A stretch of 64,000 nt of DNA from Clavelina lepadiformis (taxonomy: Eukaryota > Chordata > Ascidiacea > Aplousobranchia > Clavelinidae). The notes beneath the pieces were generated by a model that saw only the letters and a list, made by a program, of their open reading frames with translations, did not search any database and was not told where the DNA came from. The position numbers were made by a program, and so were the translations under genes. Shown here one piece after another: positions 1 through 12,741 of the stretch. Numbering within the stretch: the first letter of the stretch is position 1; the number at the start of each line of letters is the position of its first letter. The stretch is taken from positions 21,142,001 through 21,206,000 of the forward strand of contig NC_135242.1 in NCBI RefSeq assembly GCF_947623445.1. Direction: 5' to 3'.

Positions 1-15
1 AGGAAAGGCTTAGTG

Positions 16-191
16 CAGGGATTTCCAACCTGCGGCCCGCCTGAGATTTTTGTGCGGCCCGCTAGTCATTTCCACTCCAAAAGTATGTACTTCATGTACC
101 CATTTTTCTTGAAATTTAATAGGTTTTGCGGCCCATTCAATTATTTCAAGTGACAATGCTGTCCACTATAATAAAAGGTTGGACATCCCTG
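16..191. mobile_element. hAT-type MITE, family A, with intact 8-bp target duplication
   Basis: The ends are inverted repeats (CAGGGATTTCCAACC at the left; GGTTGGACATCCCTG at the right, 14 of 15 complementary). The element is flanked on both sides by the same 8 bases, GCTTAGTG, at 8-15 and 192-199. An 8-bp duplication with CAGGG ends is the hAT superfamily signature. At 176 bp it is non-autonomous. The interior has the GCGGCCCGC motifs typical of these short elements. It shares interior sequence with the copy at 44367-44603, so the two belong to one family. Confidence 0.88.
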
Positions 192-199
192 GCTTAGTG

Positions 200-1700
200 C
201 CTGGTAATAAACGAATTCACGAAAGAGTCTAAAACTATTTTAATTATCTTCAGCTACTTAAGGAATTACATTCTTTCACATTATACTACGCTCGTTAAAA
301 TCCAAAAACAACAGCCCACGACTTTACTCACCTCCCATCTCGTGAAGACAAAAATCTTGAAATGGGATATCGATCGAAAATCTGAATTTAGAAAATAAAT
401 TGAATAGGAAATCGCAGTTTATCTATATATACCGGTTATTTAAGCAAAATAAAGGGCAATATATTAACGAGGTAAGCATAACATCGAATACTCTAGAATT
501 TATTTTGCGGCAATTGCACGCACGATCGCTAGAACTCTAGAAAATTTCTCGAGCGGAATTTCAATGATTGCTTTGATAAAGAAATTTAATTTGGACCAAC
601 GGGGAGTCAACAATAGACCGTTACGAAGATTTAACTTTCCTTTAACTTCCTTTCACTTACCAGTCCTGCTGTGAATCCATTAAATTAAGTAGACTTGAAC
701 CTGGGTGGCATTTTACTTGCCAGTGCACAAAGGCGGCGGTAAATAATAATGATGTGCGTTACTATGGTGATGAGTTTATGAGGTTTTGTGTTGACAGACA
801 AGCAGTTCTGTTTCATGTTTACAAACACATGTACTACGATATCGGTATCAGACAAGCACTCACACGACATTTTACAAAGATCTACTTTTTGCGAACCTTG
901 TCATGCTGTAATCGTAACATAAATAAGTTGAACATAAGCTAATAAAGCAGTAATACACACTAATCATATATAGTTGCTTTACATTTTGTTAAAGCAAGGA
1001 AAGTTTTAGGAAATCGTCAAAACCGAGCGGTAGAATTATTATCTGACAAATCCTTTAAAGGTTCACTAAAACACAAAACTCATTATAGCATTAAGATCAT
1101 CACACAGAGAAATGTGGGTTTTCCATATCCTTGAAACGTGTTTGAATCGTAAACACCTCAACATGAAAATATTAATTTATGACAGTGAAAATTACAGCCC
1201 AACCGGCGGCATAGGTACTTCGTGTATAATAGACAGCACGGTAACTTCTGTATTTACACAACACAAAATACATGTAACAAAATCTATCGTGCGGGTGCGC
1301 GTCCCTGACAGCTTTCCTTTGACAACTCTCGAGGTTTGACATGGTTAAGTCTTTCGCCAACATTTGGTTATGAATATCCATGGGATGAGTCAACAGTGTG
1401 GTTAATTATGGATGTACCTACTGAAGACTGACATTTGACATAGCTAACAATTTCTTTTCGTTATGTAAGCATCGTGCACGTCTTTGACCTTCATATCTAT
1501 TTTGTTACAAAATGTCGGTTTATAATACCTAGTCGCACTATTCAGACTATAGGCGATTGTCGCAACATTTCATTCTATTTAAAGTCTCCATAATTACCCT
1601 AAACACACAATAGGGCGGTATATTTATGCAAGGAACGCCTTTACGAAAACTTATATTCGTTACTACAACGTACACAACTAAGTTACGAAAGTGTACCTAC
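200..1700. other. Stretch with no recognisable gene
   Basis: AT-rich sequence. Short open frames around 750-940 and 1112-1393 show no family resemblance and no convincing exon borders. If the minus-strand gene at 1701-2490 has further 3' exons they should lie here, but I could not place them. Confidence 0.4.
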
Positions 1701-2490
1701 CCGGGCTAATTCGGTCTCCTTAAAGTCAGGGCTTGGCTGGTTTCTTTCACGAAAGTACTGCTCTCTTAAGACGACGTGAGCCACAGACGGATGCATAGCC
1801 GGTTGTGGAGAAGACGGTGCAGGCAAACTGACTATAGGTACCACCTTTACCCGATGACGGTACTTTCCGACGGTCTTCGGAACCGCAAGTTCCGGAAGAT
1901 TTTGTTGTAATTTGGATAGCAATGAAACCCGGTAATCGCATTTCATTTTCGGATCTAGTATTATTTATGAAGTGGAATTGATCATATCAAGTAGACATAA
2001 GAGCTCTCGCAAACCCTCGTACCATCTCTTATAATTCTATGCACTGTCCATTAGATTAGTCTACCCTATATGATTTTATTGTGAAAGCATGATTTTTAAT
2101 TCTTCGTAATTATATAGACTTACGGTAAGTTCCGCATATTACAGCAAACTACACATACGTTCTTTCGCACATACGCCCAAGAAACAATCGTCATATCCCA
2201 GTACTCTGCATATGGCCCTAATCTGTGAACTAACCTTTTTCGGCAGCGGGCTTTGTCTCTATTCTCGGTAAAAAGGGAGTAAATTCTTCTTCTGCGTCGA
2301 AACCATCATGTTGCTGTGCAATATAACGTAGCCTGTCTCTCGCTGATACCCCCATAGAGATCGTGTTATCCGTTTCACCAGACACAGATATGCCACTTGA
2401 TTCGGTGTAATCGCCATTGAAATGCCTCTGGTAGTCAATGAATGGAAGTTTTGTATGTTCTGTTCTCTCCATTATGAATTCTTCCACTGC
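1701..2490 (-). CDS. Unrecognised gene, two internal exons (partial)
   Basis: Two minus-strand exons join cleanly. The first runs 2490-2235 and ends before a GTTAGT donor in phase 1. The second runs 1954-1701, starts after TACTAG and ends in phase 0 before a GTAGGT donor. Together they give 170 open codons. The protein is hydrophilic: an acidic stretch near the exon junction (DAEEEFTPFLPRIE), then a basic, proline-rich part (KYRHRVKVVPIVSLPAP), with no membrane span or known motif. Both ends are open: the strong donor at the 3' end implies more exons below 1700. A first exon near 2565-2690 is possible (GTGAGT donor) but unproven. It faces away from ALKBH3, which starts at 3231, so the two may share a promoter region. 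I do not recognise the family. Confidence 0.5.
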
Positions 2491-3230
2491 CTGGCGGGCT
2501 AAACGTATTCTAGATTAGGGTTTTTACTCACTGCAACTACAATGTGCTCTTAAAGAATTAACTCACGAACGACCGCGGTGCCGCTTTTTCCCTTGGAGAA
2601 TAATACTTGCCTTATTTTCACATAGGTTGAAGTTTTGATAAGAGCCTTTTCATAATTATGTTCATATTGTGTATGAAAAGCTAAATATTATATTTTTAAA
2701 GGTAGTTAAGCCAACTTCATTCATATCTGCTATGTACAAGACTTTTTTAATTATAATATGCTGATTAATATTCTTCAGATCGTGTTAGCAGTTGTTTTTT
2801 TAATTAGAAGCGGATCACAAATTTTTGAAGTCTACCAAGTGCCAAATGTTTACATGTAGCATCATATCAAAATTCTGAATTAAACAAATTGTATAAATAT
2901 CTGAAGCATCTTTAAGTTTTGTGTCATTATGTTACCTAATGCTAGCTATACTGAAACATACAGGCTCCTTATCAAAAAATAGGAATTTTATGCACTGTGT
3001 CGACAATTTTTTTTAGTGTAAAATTTTATCACGGTGAAGTCCCTAAATTGATAGCCATTTCTGTAGTATGATTGTGAAGCTGAAATGTATAACAACTAAT
3101 GCCGCTTGCTGCCATTGTTGCAGTATTTGTTAAATGGTTGCCGTGACCCTTTTATTTCGCTCCTCCGTTAATAATATTTCACTTGTGTCTAGTCTAGATA
3201 ACCGAATCGAATAATTATCTTTTGTTAAAC
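2491..3230. promoter_or_regulatory. Divergent intergenic region upstream of ALKBH3
   Basis: About 740 bp separate the minus-strand gene from the ALKBH3 start codon. The two genes are divergent, so the promoters should lie here. I see no clear TATA box at a fixed spacing. A minus-strand 5' exon of the left gene may occupy part of 2560-2690. Confidence 0.35.
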
Positions 3231-6200
3231 ATGAGCAACAGCAACAGAAAAAAGTCGCTTAGAGTTCAAGGATCGTGGGCAGCGCCGCCCAGACGATCAA
3301 CTTTACCAAAACATGAATCACAAAGGTAATGATTTCATAAATTTTTCCCAATGACTTTTTGTAGTTGTTTGGACCATGGTTGTGCTCAAGCCTAAGCTCG
3401 CATAAAGTGATTGCTTTTTTTTTGTGTGCAATTTTCTGCTTCTAGTACACAGCACCATGGTGGTTATTGCACTTTGCTCTTCAATTATAAGCAGCCTACC
3501 TTAATAATTTTACCTTTGTACATTAGATCTGAACAACTTCATGTGATTTAGTGGTATTCTTAAATTATAGCATGCTCTAAGTTTTGGTTGTTTTCTGCAA
3601 GATAGGATATGTTTATATATCGGTAGGCTACCGGTACTTAATAAATAGTTTTACTGTGGCTAGCTTAATAAATAACATATATATTATAGCTATATATATT
3701 ATATAAGTATATATATATATTGGTGTTATGGTTCAGTGTTACAATTCTTTACTGAACTTATTTCATTAGAAAGGTCATAAGGTTAGAGAGAAAACTCAGT
3801 ATGAATTTACAGTGTGATTAATAATAATTAATTAATCAAATGTTATTCATATTAGACCAACTGATGTACCATCAACACATAAATCAGCATCTATTAGTTG
3901 GGCTGGAAAGCAAACTGATACTGTTGTCAACAAATCTTTGTCATTTCAAAATGTACCTCCCCAAGTATGTAATTAATTTGCATGTTCTTGTGATTTTTTT
4001 GTCTTCATTTTGTTTTTAAATTGCATGTTTGCAGGATCTTAAAGAGCCCCCAAAGCTTAAATACTTGAGGTAATTTTCTCTAAATGAATGCATTTCAACA
4101 TAAATAGATTAAAACGTGATTAGGTTATAAATTCGAAAATAAAACACACAACCAAATTGAGACGACAACTTTGCATAACATGTTTTGAATAAACATTACG
4201 CAAAACTTCTAAATCTCATTCAAACAAAATTCGTTTTTCAAATTTACATATTTAGGGAAAATGGGGAGCACATTCTTGGATCGACGGACCGTGGTTGTTC
4301 AAAGGTCATACTTAACGCAAATTTTATTGCATCTAATGATGCAGACTGGATGTTTGAGACGTTATTAAATGAAATCCAGTGGAAGCAACAGAAAAACTTG
4401 AAGTACGGTCCAGATTATAAGGAGCCTCGCCTTACAGAATGGTTTAGTAATCACCCATATCATTATTCTGGGGTTGAACAAGCTTTTAATCCTCATGTAA
4501 GTGATCGTATTTGTACAAAAAATTTTTGTGATAGATTTATTGAATCAATAATTCACCTCATTATACTTATCATATTTCTACCATTTTGAAGTACAATACA
4601 ATATAATGTAATGAAATGTTTATAATATGATGTTCTTTTAATGGTTATAATTGTATTTCTCGAATCATGTATTGATTGCTCTCAATGTTTATCTGGTGCT
4701 GGTAGTATTTCTTGTAGATCAGCAATGCTTTTCTACATTAATGAAGTAATTTTCTAAACTTCAGCTGCCCAATTCACTGTGTCAGAAGTATCGAATTACT
4801 TATTTCGATTTAGGCGTGTATAATCTCATTCACAACCATATCGTATGAGATAAGCCATATAGCTCTTTTGCTTATTAACATACATGTCTTATTTACCTTG
4901 CGAGCTTGATTAGTATGAGCAATTCCACTTGCAATGATTTATAGCACCCCAGTGATGAATGTGCACGTATCTACTGGGCAGCCCACGTCGCCATGTTATA
5001 AATAGCACTTGTATTTATAATAAGGTTTCACTAAGACACATGATTGCGGCAATTGATAAAATCAACACTGTAAAATGCTTAAAGATACACTTTATCAAGT
5101 TATCAAACATGGAAAAACGTTGGCATGAAACTTATCTTATTTAGAACAAAATGAACATGCTGTTGATAAAAGCAGGTACAATGATGACTGATGATCAAGC
5201 GGGCATAGCACAAAACCACTTCCTATTCGTAACAGTTGCACAGTACATGCAATGAAAATTGTAAACAAGGATGGCGTTGTTGTTATTATCTGACTTTTTA
5301 GCTTAGTGAAGTTAATAACAGCCATTTGTTACCCGTAGAGGAAGTGTCATTTAATTTTTTCATTAGTGGGATAGGGCTATCATTAATTTTAAACCAAAGC
5401 ATGACATGAAGTAGAAAAGGTCACATTATCATCTGAAAAATTGCCTGGCAAAGCTTTTACAAATTGCTTAACCCATCACAACTTGCTCCAACTGAAAGGC
5501 TACGGTTATTTTTCTCTTAATTGAAACGCTGAATGCGTGCATTAAGCAAGGTTACTTTCAACATAGTTGCGTTTCCGAGTACAGTATGGCGCGCTTGCAT
5601 AGCTAAGTGGTATGCAATTATAATTCCTGGTAGTCTTCTTCGTCCACCTCTTGAAGTGAATTAAGAGATTCTGACGAGTCGTCTTGCGCAAATCTGAGTT
5701 TGTGACGTAGCGAATGCGAGATATTGGCAAGATTCAGCGATTCGTCTATCACTATCCGTTTCACATTGTCGCACCTGCTGAGTAATTTAGGAAAACATAT
5801 GTCTTTATTTCCCGTCACTGACAGCTCTTCAAGTTCCTTCAACTGCACAATATCCTGGCCAATGGTCTCCAATAAATTGTTGTCCAGGTGTAGATGGGTT
5901 AGGTTAATAAGCGAATAAATTGCGCTCGGTACTGTCTCCAACGCACACCCATTTAATGCAAGCTTTTGCAGACTCCAAAAACAACACAAACTGTCGTCAA
6001 TGGTTATGCCTTTATTGTCGCCCAGCGCCAGGACGATTAATTTAGTTAAGTGTGTTATTTCGTCTGGTATTGCCGACAACCCGCACCCGCCAAGGTCAAG
6101 CCAAGTAATATTATTCAGTTTCTTCAAGGGGCTAAAGTCGCCCAAACCGGGGGTGCAACCGAGCCCTAAAACTCGTAGTTTTTGCAGGCTCCCCCATTCG

Positions 6201-7875
6201 GCCGGAATCGTTTTCAGTCCGCATCGCCACATATTAATCGCTTGTAAATCCGTGAGTTTTCCGAGCGCATCTGCGTTTTCTATTTTCGGGTTGTCATTAA
6301 AACTGACCGCTTGTATGTCCCGAAAAGCATAGTATTCTATTTCAGCGATAGCTGCCGGTACATGGTCCAAATCACAGCCATCTAAGTCCAGCGTTTCCAA
6401 CTTGAGATTGTTCATGTTAGTAAGCTCCCATTCCACAAGCTCGAAATGCTGCAAGAGAGCATGTAAATCCCATTTGTCGATTAGGGCCTCTTGTACTGAC
6501 ATTACCTTTTCATTTTAATCGCCAGCATTATAGCACTGTTTACCAGTCAGGAACACTTAAAAGCTTTCCTAAAATGCAACGGTAGCTTGTAAACTCTTTC
6601 TCTCGCACTGTTTTTCTCGTTCAACGAGACCTGTAGATACAGCTTCTGCTCTCGGGTTAATTGTATCGTGACAGCTCCGGAAATGCACGGTTTTCCTGCC
6701 TTATAACACAGCCTGGTCACGTGTGACTCCCAGACCGCAAACAGTGCACCGCGTTTGTTCTGTTTACTGCTTATTATGCGTAGGATATTTACCGAGATCG
6801 CTTTGGCGCTTTAACGCAGGGCGATTCTATGAAAAAGACCCGTCGCTCTTCCCGTGCCATTTCACGGGCGCTATCTCCTTTTGTCACGATGTAATTTATC
6901 GTTATTTATTTTCTGCATCTTATGTGTAGTGGCACCCACTGCTCACCGCTTTGTGCGACCGAATTAACCAGGAATATCGACTTCACTTCAACGCGGTTTT
7001 AGCCAATTTTTACAGAGATGGCCACGACAGCGTCGACTGGCACACTGACAGCGAACCAGCCCTTGGAAATTGTCCTCCCATTGCTTCGTTATCTTTTGGC
7101 GACACAAGAAACTTTGATCTTCGGGAAATTCCGGCAACGGTAAGCTGACCGCCCGACCATGACATTTAAAATTCGATTTTTTTCACAGGTCAGTAATTGG
7201 GTCGTAAACTTTCATGTTCGTTGCGCTCTTGTTTTATACTCGCTACATATTAAATTTGCGTCTGTTTCCGCATCAGGCATCAAGTTGTGTTCAAGCTAGT
7301 CTAAGTTTATTGTGATTTGTTTTTTTTAAAAGCCCAGGCTTCCGCTTACTGGCCAAGCTTTGAGGCATAAAAAGCGCCCACAATACTTTGTTGTAGTCTG
7401 TAGAGTGTAGACTGTATACCGGCTACTTCCTCGTTATACAAAATTTTCTTCGTGGGTTAATAAGCTCAATCGAGCTCTTTCTTCAATATCACCCTGTACT
7501 GATTTCCCGGCTATACTAATATCAGCAATTTAATGATTTGTACCGGTTGTGGATTTCTTTGCGATGTTTATTGCTGTGGTTTGTATATACGTCAGTGCGA
7601 CTATCCCGCACGGAAATGACCACACACTGCTACATCGCCCCACTATTGATTTACACAAGCACTCACGAATAAGAAGTAATAACATCAAGTATTTGCAGGT
7701 GGCGAACGGAGATTTCACGTATAGTCAACAATTTCGAATTCCCTTGAGTCACGGCACCCTTCTTCTCATGCTCGGCGCCACACAGCACGACTGGCAGCAT
7801 CGGGTGCCGAAGGAGTACCACGACAGGAAGCCACGAATAAACTTAACTTTTCGTACCATGCATCCGTCACGTTAA
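3231..7875 (+). CDS. ALKBH3: ALKBH3-like alpha-ketoglutarate/Fe(II) dioxygenase (nucleic-acid demethylase)
   Basis: Six exons (3231-3325, 3856-3964, 4035-4069, 4256-4496, 6930-7139, 7699-7875) join in phase to a 288-residue protein; human ALKBH3 has 286. The family removes methyl groups such as 1-methyladenine and 3-methylcytosine from single-stranded DNA and RNA. The N-terminal motif RVQGSWAAP matches the human start. The iron ligands are His198 and Asp200 (DWHTDSEP) and His264 (DWQHRVPKE). Arg276 and Arg282 (PRINLTFRT) fit the 2-oxoglutarate-binding arginines. The motif PIASLSFG is also conserved. Intron 4 is 2.4 kb, much longer than the others, because it holds a whole gene on the opposite strand. 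A polyadenylation signal AATAAA is at 8305-8310. Family assignment is strong; the start codon is supported by the conserved N-terminus. Confidence 0.94.
3655..3722. repeat. AT-rich low-complexity tract in ALKBH3 intron 1
   Basis: A run of imperfect TA dinucleotide repeats, interrupted by short TATTATAG units, lies inside intron 1. It is ordinary microsatellite-like sequence. Confidence 0.6.
5618..6502 (-). CDS. Leucine-rich-repeat protein, single exon, nested in ALKBH3 intron 4
   Basis: An uninterrupted 294-codon frame encodes about nine or ten leucine-rich repeats of 22-25 residues (for example LQAINMWRCGLKTIPAEWG and ITWLDLGGCGLSAIPDEI). The hydrophobic consensus and the I/VP step resemble the cytoplasmic SHOC2/LRR-type repeats. 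A short N-terminal helix-like part precedes the repeats, and an acidic tail (EVDEEDYQEL) ends the protein. There is no signal peptide or membrane span, so it is probably intracellular and used for protein binding. It sits wholly inside an ALKBH3 intron on the opposite strand. The lack of introns suggests a retrocopy origin, but the full-length frame suggests it still works. I cannot name an orthologue. Confidence 0.85.
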   Translation of the reverse strand: MSVQEALIDKWDLHALLQHFELVEWELTNMNNLKLETLDLDGCDLDHVPAAIAEIEYYAFRDIQAVSFNDNPKIENADALGKLTDLQAINMWRCGLKTIPAEWGSLQKLRVLGLGCTPGLGDFSPLKKLNNITWLDLGGCGLSAIPDEITHLTKLIVLALGDNKGITIDDSLCCFWSLQKLALNGCALETVPSAIYSLINLTHLHLDNNLLETIGQDIVQLKELEELSVTGNKDICFPKLLSRCDNVKRIVIDESLNLANISHSLRHKLRFAQDDSSESLNSLQEVDEEDYQEL

Positions 7876-10800
7876 GCTGTGTCTAAACAAAGGTTGTCGG
7901 GTTCATGCGATGGTTCGGTGTCAAACCACGGTATATTAAACGGTTAAACGTACTACAGTCCGTGGCATACTTTGTTTACGTCATGCCCTGGATTGCTGAA
8001 ATCTAAACGCCGTATTCTGCTTAAAATTACTGTATACAAACAGTCTTCCTCGATAGTCACTGTAACTCAAACCAAGCGTGGTGTAATGGTAACAACGTAT
8101 ATTACACTCCTTTTGAAGGTGAGGCAGCTTAAACTCTTGGTTCTAAAGTCGTTAAACCCAGAGCCTTTAAATTTTATATAGTTCATATTTGGCTTCTGTT
8201 ACGATGTATTTTGCATGGTGAATACGAACACATTGTGCATTGACTTTTATTGGTTTCTATCAATGTAACCTCTTCAGCCGTTTCATTATCATGGCCCTCA
8301 TGTCAATAAATCTGCTGGAAAAGGCAGTTTTTCTTGCGAAATGCAAGTCGAGTTTCAAGTTCCGCATTCTATAGCATAAGCGCATAATAATTTACACTGT
8401 TAAACCCTGGTGTGATTCTTTGTGGGTATTTTGCCGGTCATTGTCTTATCTTGTGCTAATAGCCATCGTCAGTTTGCAATGAAGTTTTTCGGTTGTATCA
8501 AAAGTTCATCAACCAACGATTATGCACGTTGTTGGAAAAGTCTCTGTTCAAAGTTCAAACTTTCACCGATTTCGAAATTTCCGGTCCTGTTACGTCAGAG
8601 CGTTTTCAACGACCTCTGTTAGTCGATTTGTATTTTTCCATCGTGTCGCTAATTTGCCGTTAACCCCGTTTTTGAAGTCTAGGTTGTAGGAATGTCCGGA
8701 ACCTGAATTCTCACGTGAACTCAAAATAAGTATAAAACGAATAAAAACACGCTGCAAAATCTTTCAAACCAAACCTGGCGTGGTCCGCTTTTGTTGCATT
8801 TCATTGTTTTCAGATAAAGTTCTTTTCTCTGAGTTTAGTTTCTCTAATAAGCTTATAGTAAGGTGTCATTCCGAGACAGATTAGAAATGTGTTCTTGTGT
8901 CCAACCACCCTTAGTTGGCTTTTGCTCTTGCTTTTTGCCTGTTTAGATTGAACTTGATTTACTGATTTACGGTTATGACTTCTCCAGCAACGTCGTTAAG
9001 TACAGAATTATGTTTAACTTGGCTGCAACAAGTACCATAGATAAATAAATAATTAGAATAAGCACTTTGTTAGTGTTTGTTTAACACAATTTCTGAAAAA
9101 CCCAACAACGTATTAATTCATTTCCAGTATTGAGAAAGTAGAACGACACAGGAGAGAATTTACGAATTTATAGAAATGGGAAATATGTTGCAAAATTTTT
9201 TCACGGGATAGTTAAGGCGCGGTCAAGTTGAATCCGAAACTTGCTTATGTTAACGCTAGATGTCGTTTACGAGTTAGATTAATCTATAGGTTGCAAATCG
9301 TATTTTTTGTGTGGGACTGGAAATGGGAACGTGCAAAACGGTCACTTTCATGTGATAGCCATCCAGAAAAGGTTGGACCTGAACTGTTACATAATAGCTT
9401 TGAGATTGCAAAGGATCTAACTGTTGATTGAAGATAATTATACTCTTTGCCTTGGAAAGATGTCAAACCGTAGTATTATACTGAGCCAGAGATCACTGGT
9501 AGCATTGCTGAAGGCAGTGGAAAAATAAAAAAATTGTGCCTCTTCACGACGAGAATTGACGTCGGCGCCTGGAAAGTTCTTGCTCGAAACAGCGGACCAA
9601 GAACTAATCATGTGAAAACCACTTTGGTTTGTAGCGGAGGTAATCATCGCCTGCCGCTGGTTAGTTACAAGCAAAGAGATATGATCGACACGACACCTCA
9701 AAAGCTGTAAGGAACCGTGCGTTGAAGAAGTAAAATATTTTTTGCGGTGTACCGGTCAGAGCTGGAGCTGGTAAGCGGGACGCTACAGGTTTAATAAAGG
9801 GAGCAACATGTCAAAGAAAATGCAGTGATATGATGTCATACGACGCAATACCATAACTTTCGCATGATCCCAGTAATGCCGATTTCGATAAATATGCTAA
9901 GTTCATGTCAGCGGTCACCATAATCTTGTTTTCATTTTCCCTTGGACCCCCAAATTACTGTAAGCATATAGGCTACCACAGCCGAGCCAAGACCTTGCCA
10001 TTAAACTTTTAACGTGCAACAATCCTTTGTGGAAACATTATCGGCTCCATCCCGGGCCAGCAAATGTTTTTATAGCGCAACGTCATTACTCATTATTTTT
10101 AGATCAATTTATTGTGGAAACCTAATTATTTAAAATGAATCAACAACATTTAAAAAAATAGCTAGTACGGATTACCATAGGGGCTAGTGGGGCATGTTCC
10201 CCGGGCCCCACCTTTCTAGCTGCTTAAATTTTGGCATATGGAAAAGACAGGCCACTTAGGCCTACTAAAACATTCATTAAAAACAAAAAGAAAGAAATTT
10301 AATATTTTAAAGAACCATGCACACCTCATTACAAGAGATTATACACCATTGCAAATCGTGATACTATAAATCCTAGAGATCTTGGTTTCCATTTCCCGAT
10401 TTACTTTTCGCCCTCACTCCAAGTCCAGCCAGGTACGTAATCGTTTGTGCCGTAAACTGTTTCCATTTTTGGTTGAAAGTGTAAAAAGTGACGATTTTTG
10501 ACGCCCTTTCTCGCATACTGTTTAGTTTCAGGAGTTGGAAGGGGTAAATCTTTTAGCTTAGATTATTGCAGATTTTTTTTGAATACGATTTCATTTTACT
10601 ACCAGCTCGACTGTGTCCAAGTTCATGCTACTAGCGAAAACTACGAATAACCAACCTAGACGATTTTTTTCACAGTGAAATACAAATTTCGAAATAAAGC
10701 GACGTTTTAATGAATTCGAGAAGTCTGCTGATTTTACATGGTAACTTGTGTGAAATTGAAAAGCTTTTGAAATTTGCCCCTGAAATTCTGGGTCCAAAGC

Positions 10801-12193
10801 GAACTTTCGCCATTTTTAACGGTGCATATTAGCCGCTATACCGACCCTTGTTGTTTATTATCGGTTTACCCACAATTAAGGAATATAAAAATACAGTAAT
10901 ATCGCTGTAATAGTCGTATCGGTTGCGGAAACAGGATAACCTATATGAAACGAAAAATCTATGCATCATGACCCATAAAGTGAATCACAGAAGCAACCAG
11001 TGCTTGAACGATGAGGAATCATCGCTAAGTTTAAGTCATGCAAATTAGACTTCCTCCAATACAAGGATTAAGCTTACGATTTATTGTCCGTTCTTTTTCC
11101 ACAACACTGCTTCAATAGCAATTTTCATATTCAAACAGCGATTTCCGTGACGCTTCTAATTTAGTGTGACTTTATGAAGACTCAAGTCCGTACAGATCGC
11201 TGTATTGCCAATCGAAGGGACGCTAAACACTAAAAATACGCTAGGGCTCCGGGAATGGAGCCTTTTACTCGCTTTTCAGAAAATAAAAGAAGCAATGGTT
11301 ATCCTCATTAGTGATTTTGAACCAATAGGCAGGCAAGATTGATGGACTCTTTTTCCACGGTTTGAACCAAAGTTTCTTTCACATTTTGTATGGTTGGTGA
11401 GTAAAGTGCTTTACCTGCAGCAGTGTCAGTTCAAAATGCCACCTTTGCGGTTGAAAAGAAAGACAGGACGTTGCACGTGTCAGGACTCCAAGCTTTATCG
11501 TTTTACTGAAGCATAGCTTGAGGAAGTGGCAAAACGTTGGTTTGTTTGAGGATTCCACTCCCATGTTTGCTGGCCTTTTCTGTGTGCATTCAAGTGTGAG
11601 ATTTTCGCGTTTGTCTGAAATCTTATCGGTCCAATGGTCGTGGCGGATTTGTGCGACAAACAATTTACCTTAACAATTATATAGGCGTGTGTGCAGTTGC
11701 GCTTGCCTTATAACAAACATTTTTCGAAACTGCCATTTCCCTTTCAAGTTGCGTTTGAAGGCAGAGGTGAAATAACTTACGGCCAAAGTGCAAACAAATA
11801 CTGTAGTTAAATTTAGGTTTACAAGTAGGCCTACGTTTAAAGTTATGGTTAATTGTTGTATTGCAGTTTATAAAATTGAGAGTGTATATTTCACTGTAAA
11901 TAGTTCACGCAACGTGTTGTTAAAGATAGGCGGTGCATGAGGTTAGGAGGACTGGTATGCAAAAAGTTGATCTTAGCTATAATTTAAGATTTTATTGGAG
12001 TTAAATTGGATTAGAAGGAAGGTTTAGGTTACTATTTTATAACATTTTACTTAATAGACTGACAAGAAATTATGAAAAACAGCTTTCAACGCACCATTTT
12101 TTCTGGTGAAAAAGTGGCAGCCTTTCAATTTTGGTATAGACCTGTAACAATAAATCGACCTCAGGAAACATTGCTTGACCTCAGACTAAAATA
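7876..12193. other. Long stretch with no recognisable gene
   Basis: After the ALKBH3 3' UTR (signal at 8305-8310) I see only scattered open frames of 60-95 codons (9228-9431, 9438-9701, 11379-11663) with no family resemblance. At 10175-10215 a GC-rich piece (GGGGCATGTTCCCCGGGCCC) stands out in AT-rich surroundings and resembles a worn transposon end. No RNA gene was found. Confidence 0.4.
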
Positions 12194-12201
12194 CCCTATA
12201 G

Positions 12202-12613
12202 CAGGGGTGGGCAAATTTGTTCAATGAAAGAGTCACTTGCGGAAAAATATAAACACCAGCGAGCCGCAAAATCAGTAATGATTGTCAATTTGGTTATTAT
12301 ACTATTAGTAGTCATTTTGGGATATTACTTTTTAACTAAAAGACCCATAAAAACATGTTGGTGAGGTGCATTTTGACAACCTTTGCCATAGAGTATAGAA
12401 TCTATACCTGAAAACAATGTCGGAATCGATGTCTAGTGTTACGTCATAAACGAAATGCTGGCCTAAATAAAGAAAAACTACACAGAAACTTTCATAAACG
12501 GTACTCTTGGTAGCCTTTACATTTTTTGGAATTTTACGATTCGACTAGAAGAGCCACAAAAAACATGCCGGAGAGCCGCATGCGGCTCGCGAGCCGCAGT
12601 TTGCCCACGTCTG
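12202..12613. mobile_element. hAT-type MITE, family B, with intact 8-bp target duplication
   Basis: The element begins CAGGGGTGGGCAAA and ends TTTGCCCACGTCTG, and is flanked by CCCTATAG at 12194-12201 and 12614-12621. The interior contains repeated GAGCCGCA/GAGCCACA motifs. A block of about 160 bp near the right end, starting at a TTACGTCATAAACGAAATGC motif, recurs almost unchanged at about 62317-62477, so the two are copies of one family. At 412 bp it carries no transposase. It lies about 130 bp upstream of the alkaline phosphatase start codon. Confidence 0.88.
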
Positions 12614-12741
12614 CCCTATAGAATATTGACCAACATAATTGTCTTCAGAATTAGCCTTATAGGTTTTTAAGCAAATCAGTTTGTTTTTGATGGGACTTTT
12701 TAAATTACTTTTGAAAAGAATTTAAACGGTTTACAGCTGTA

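Noticed and set aside
5724-6332. Plus-strand open frames across 5724-6332
   Set aside because: They are antisense to the leucine-rich-repeat coding exon and have no independent support.
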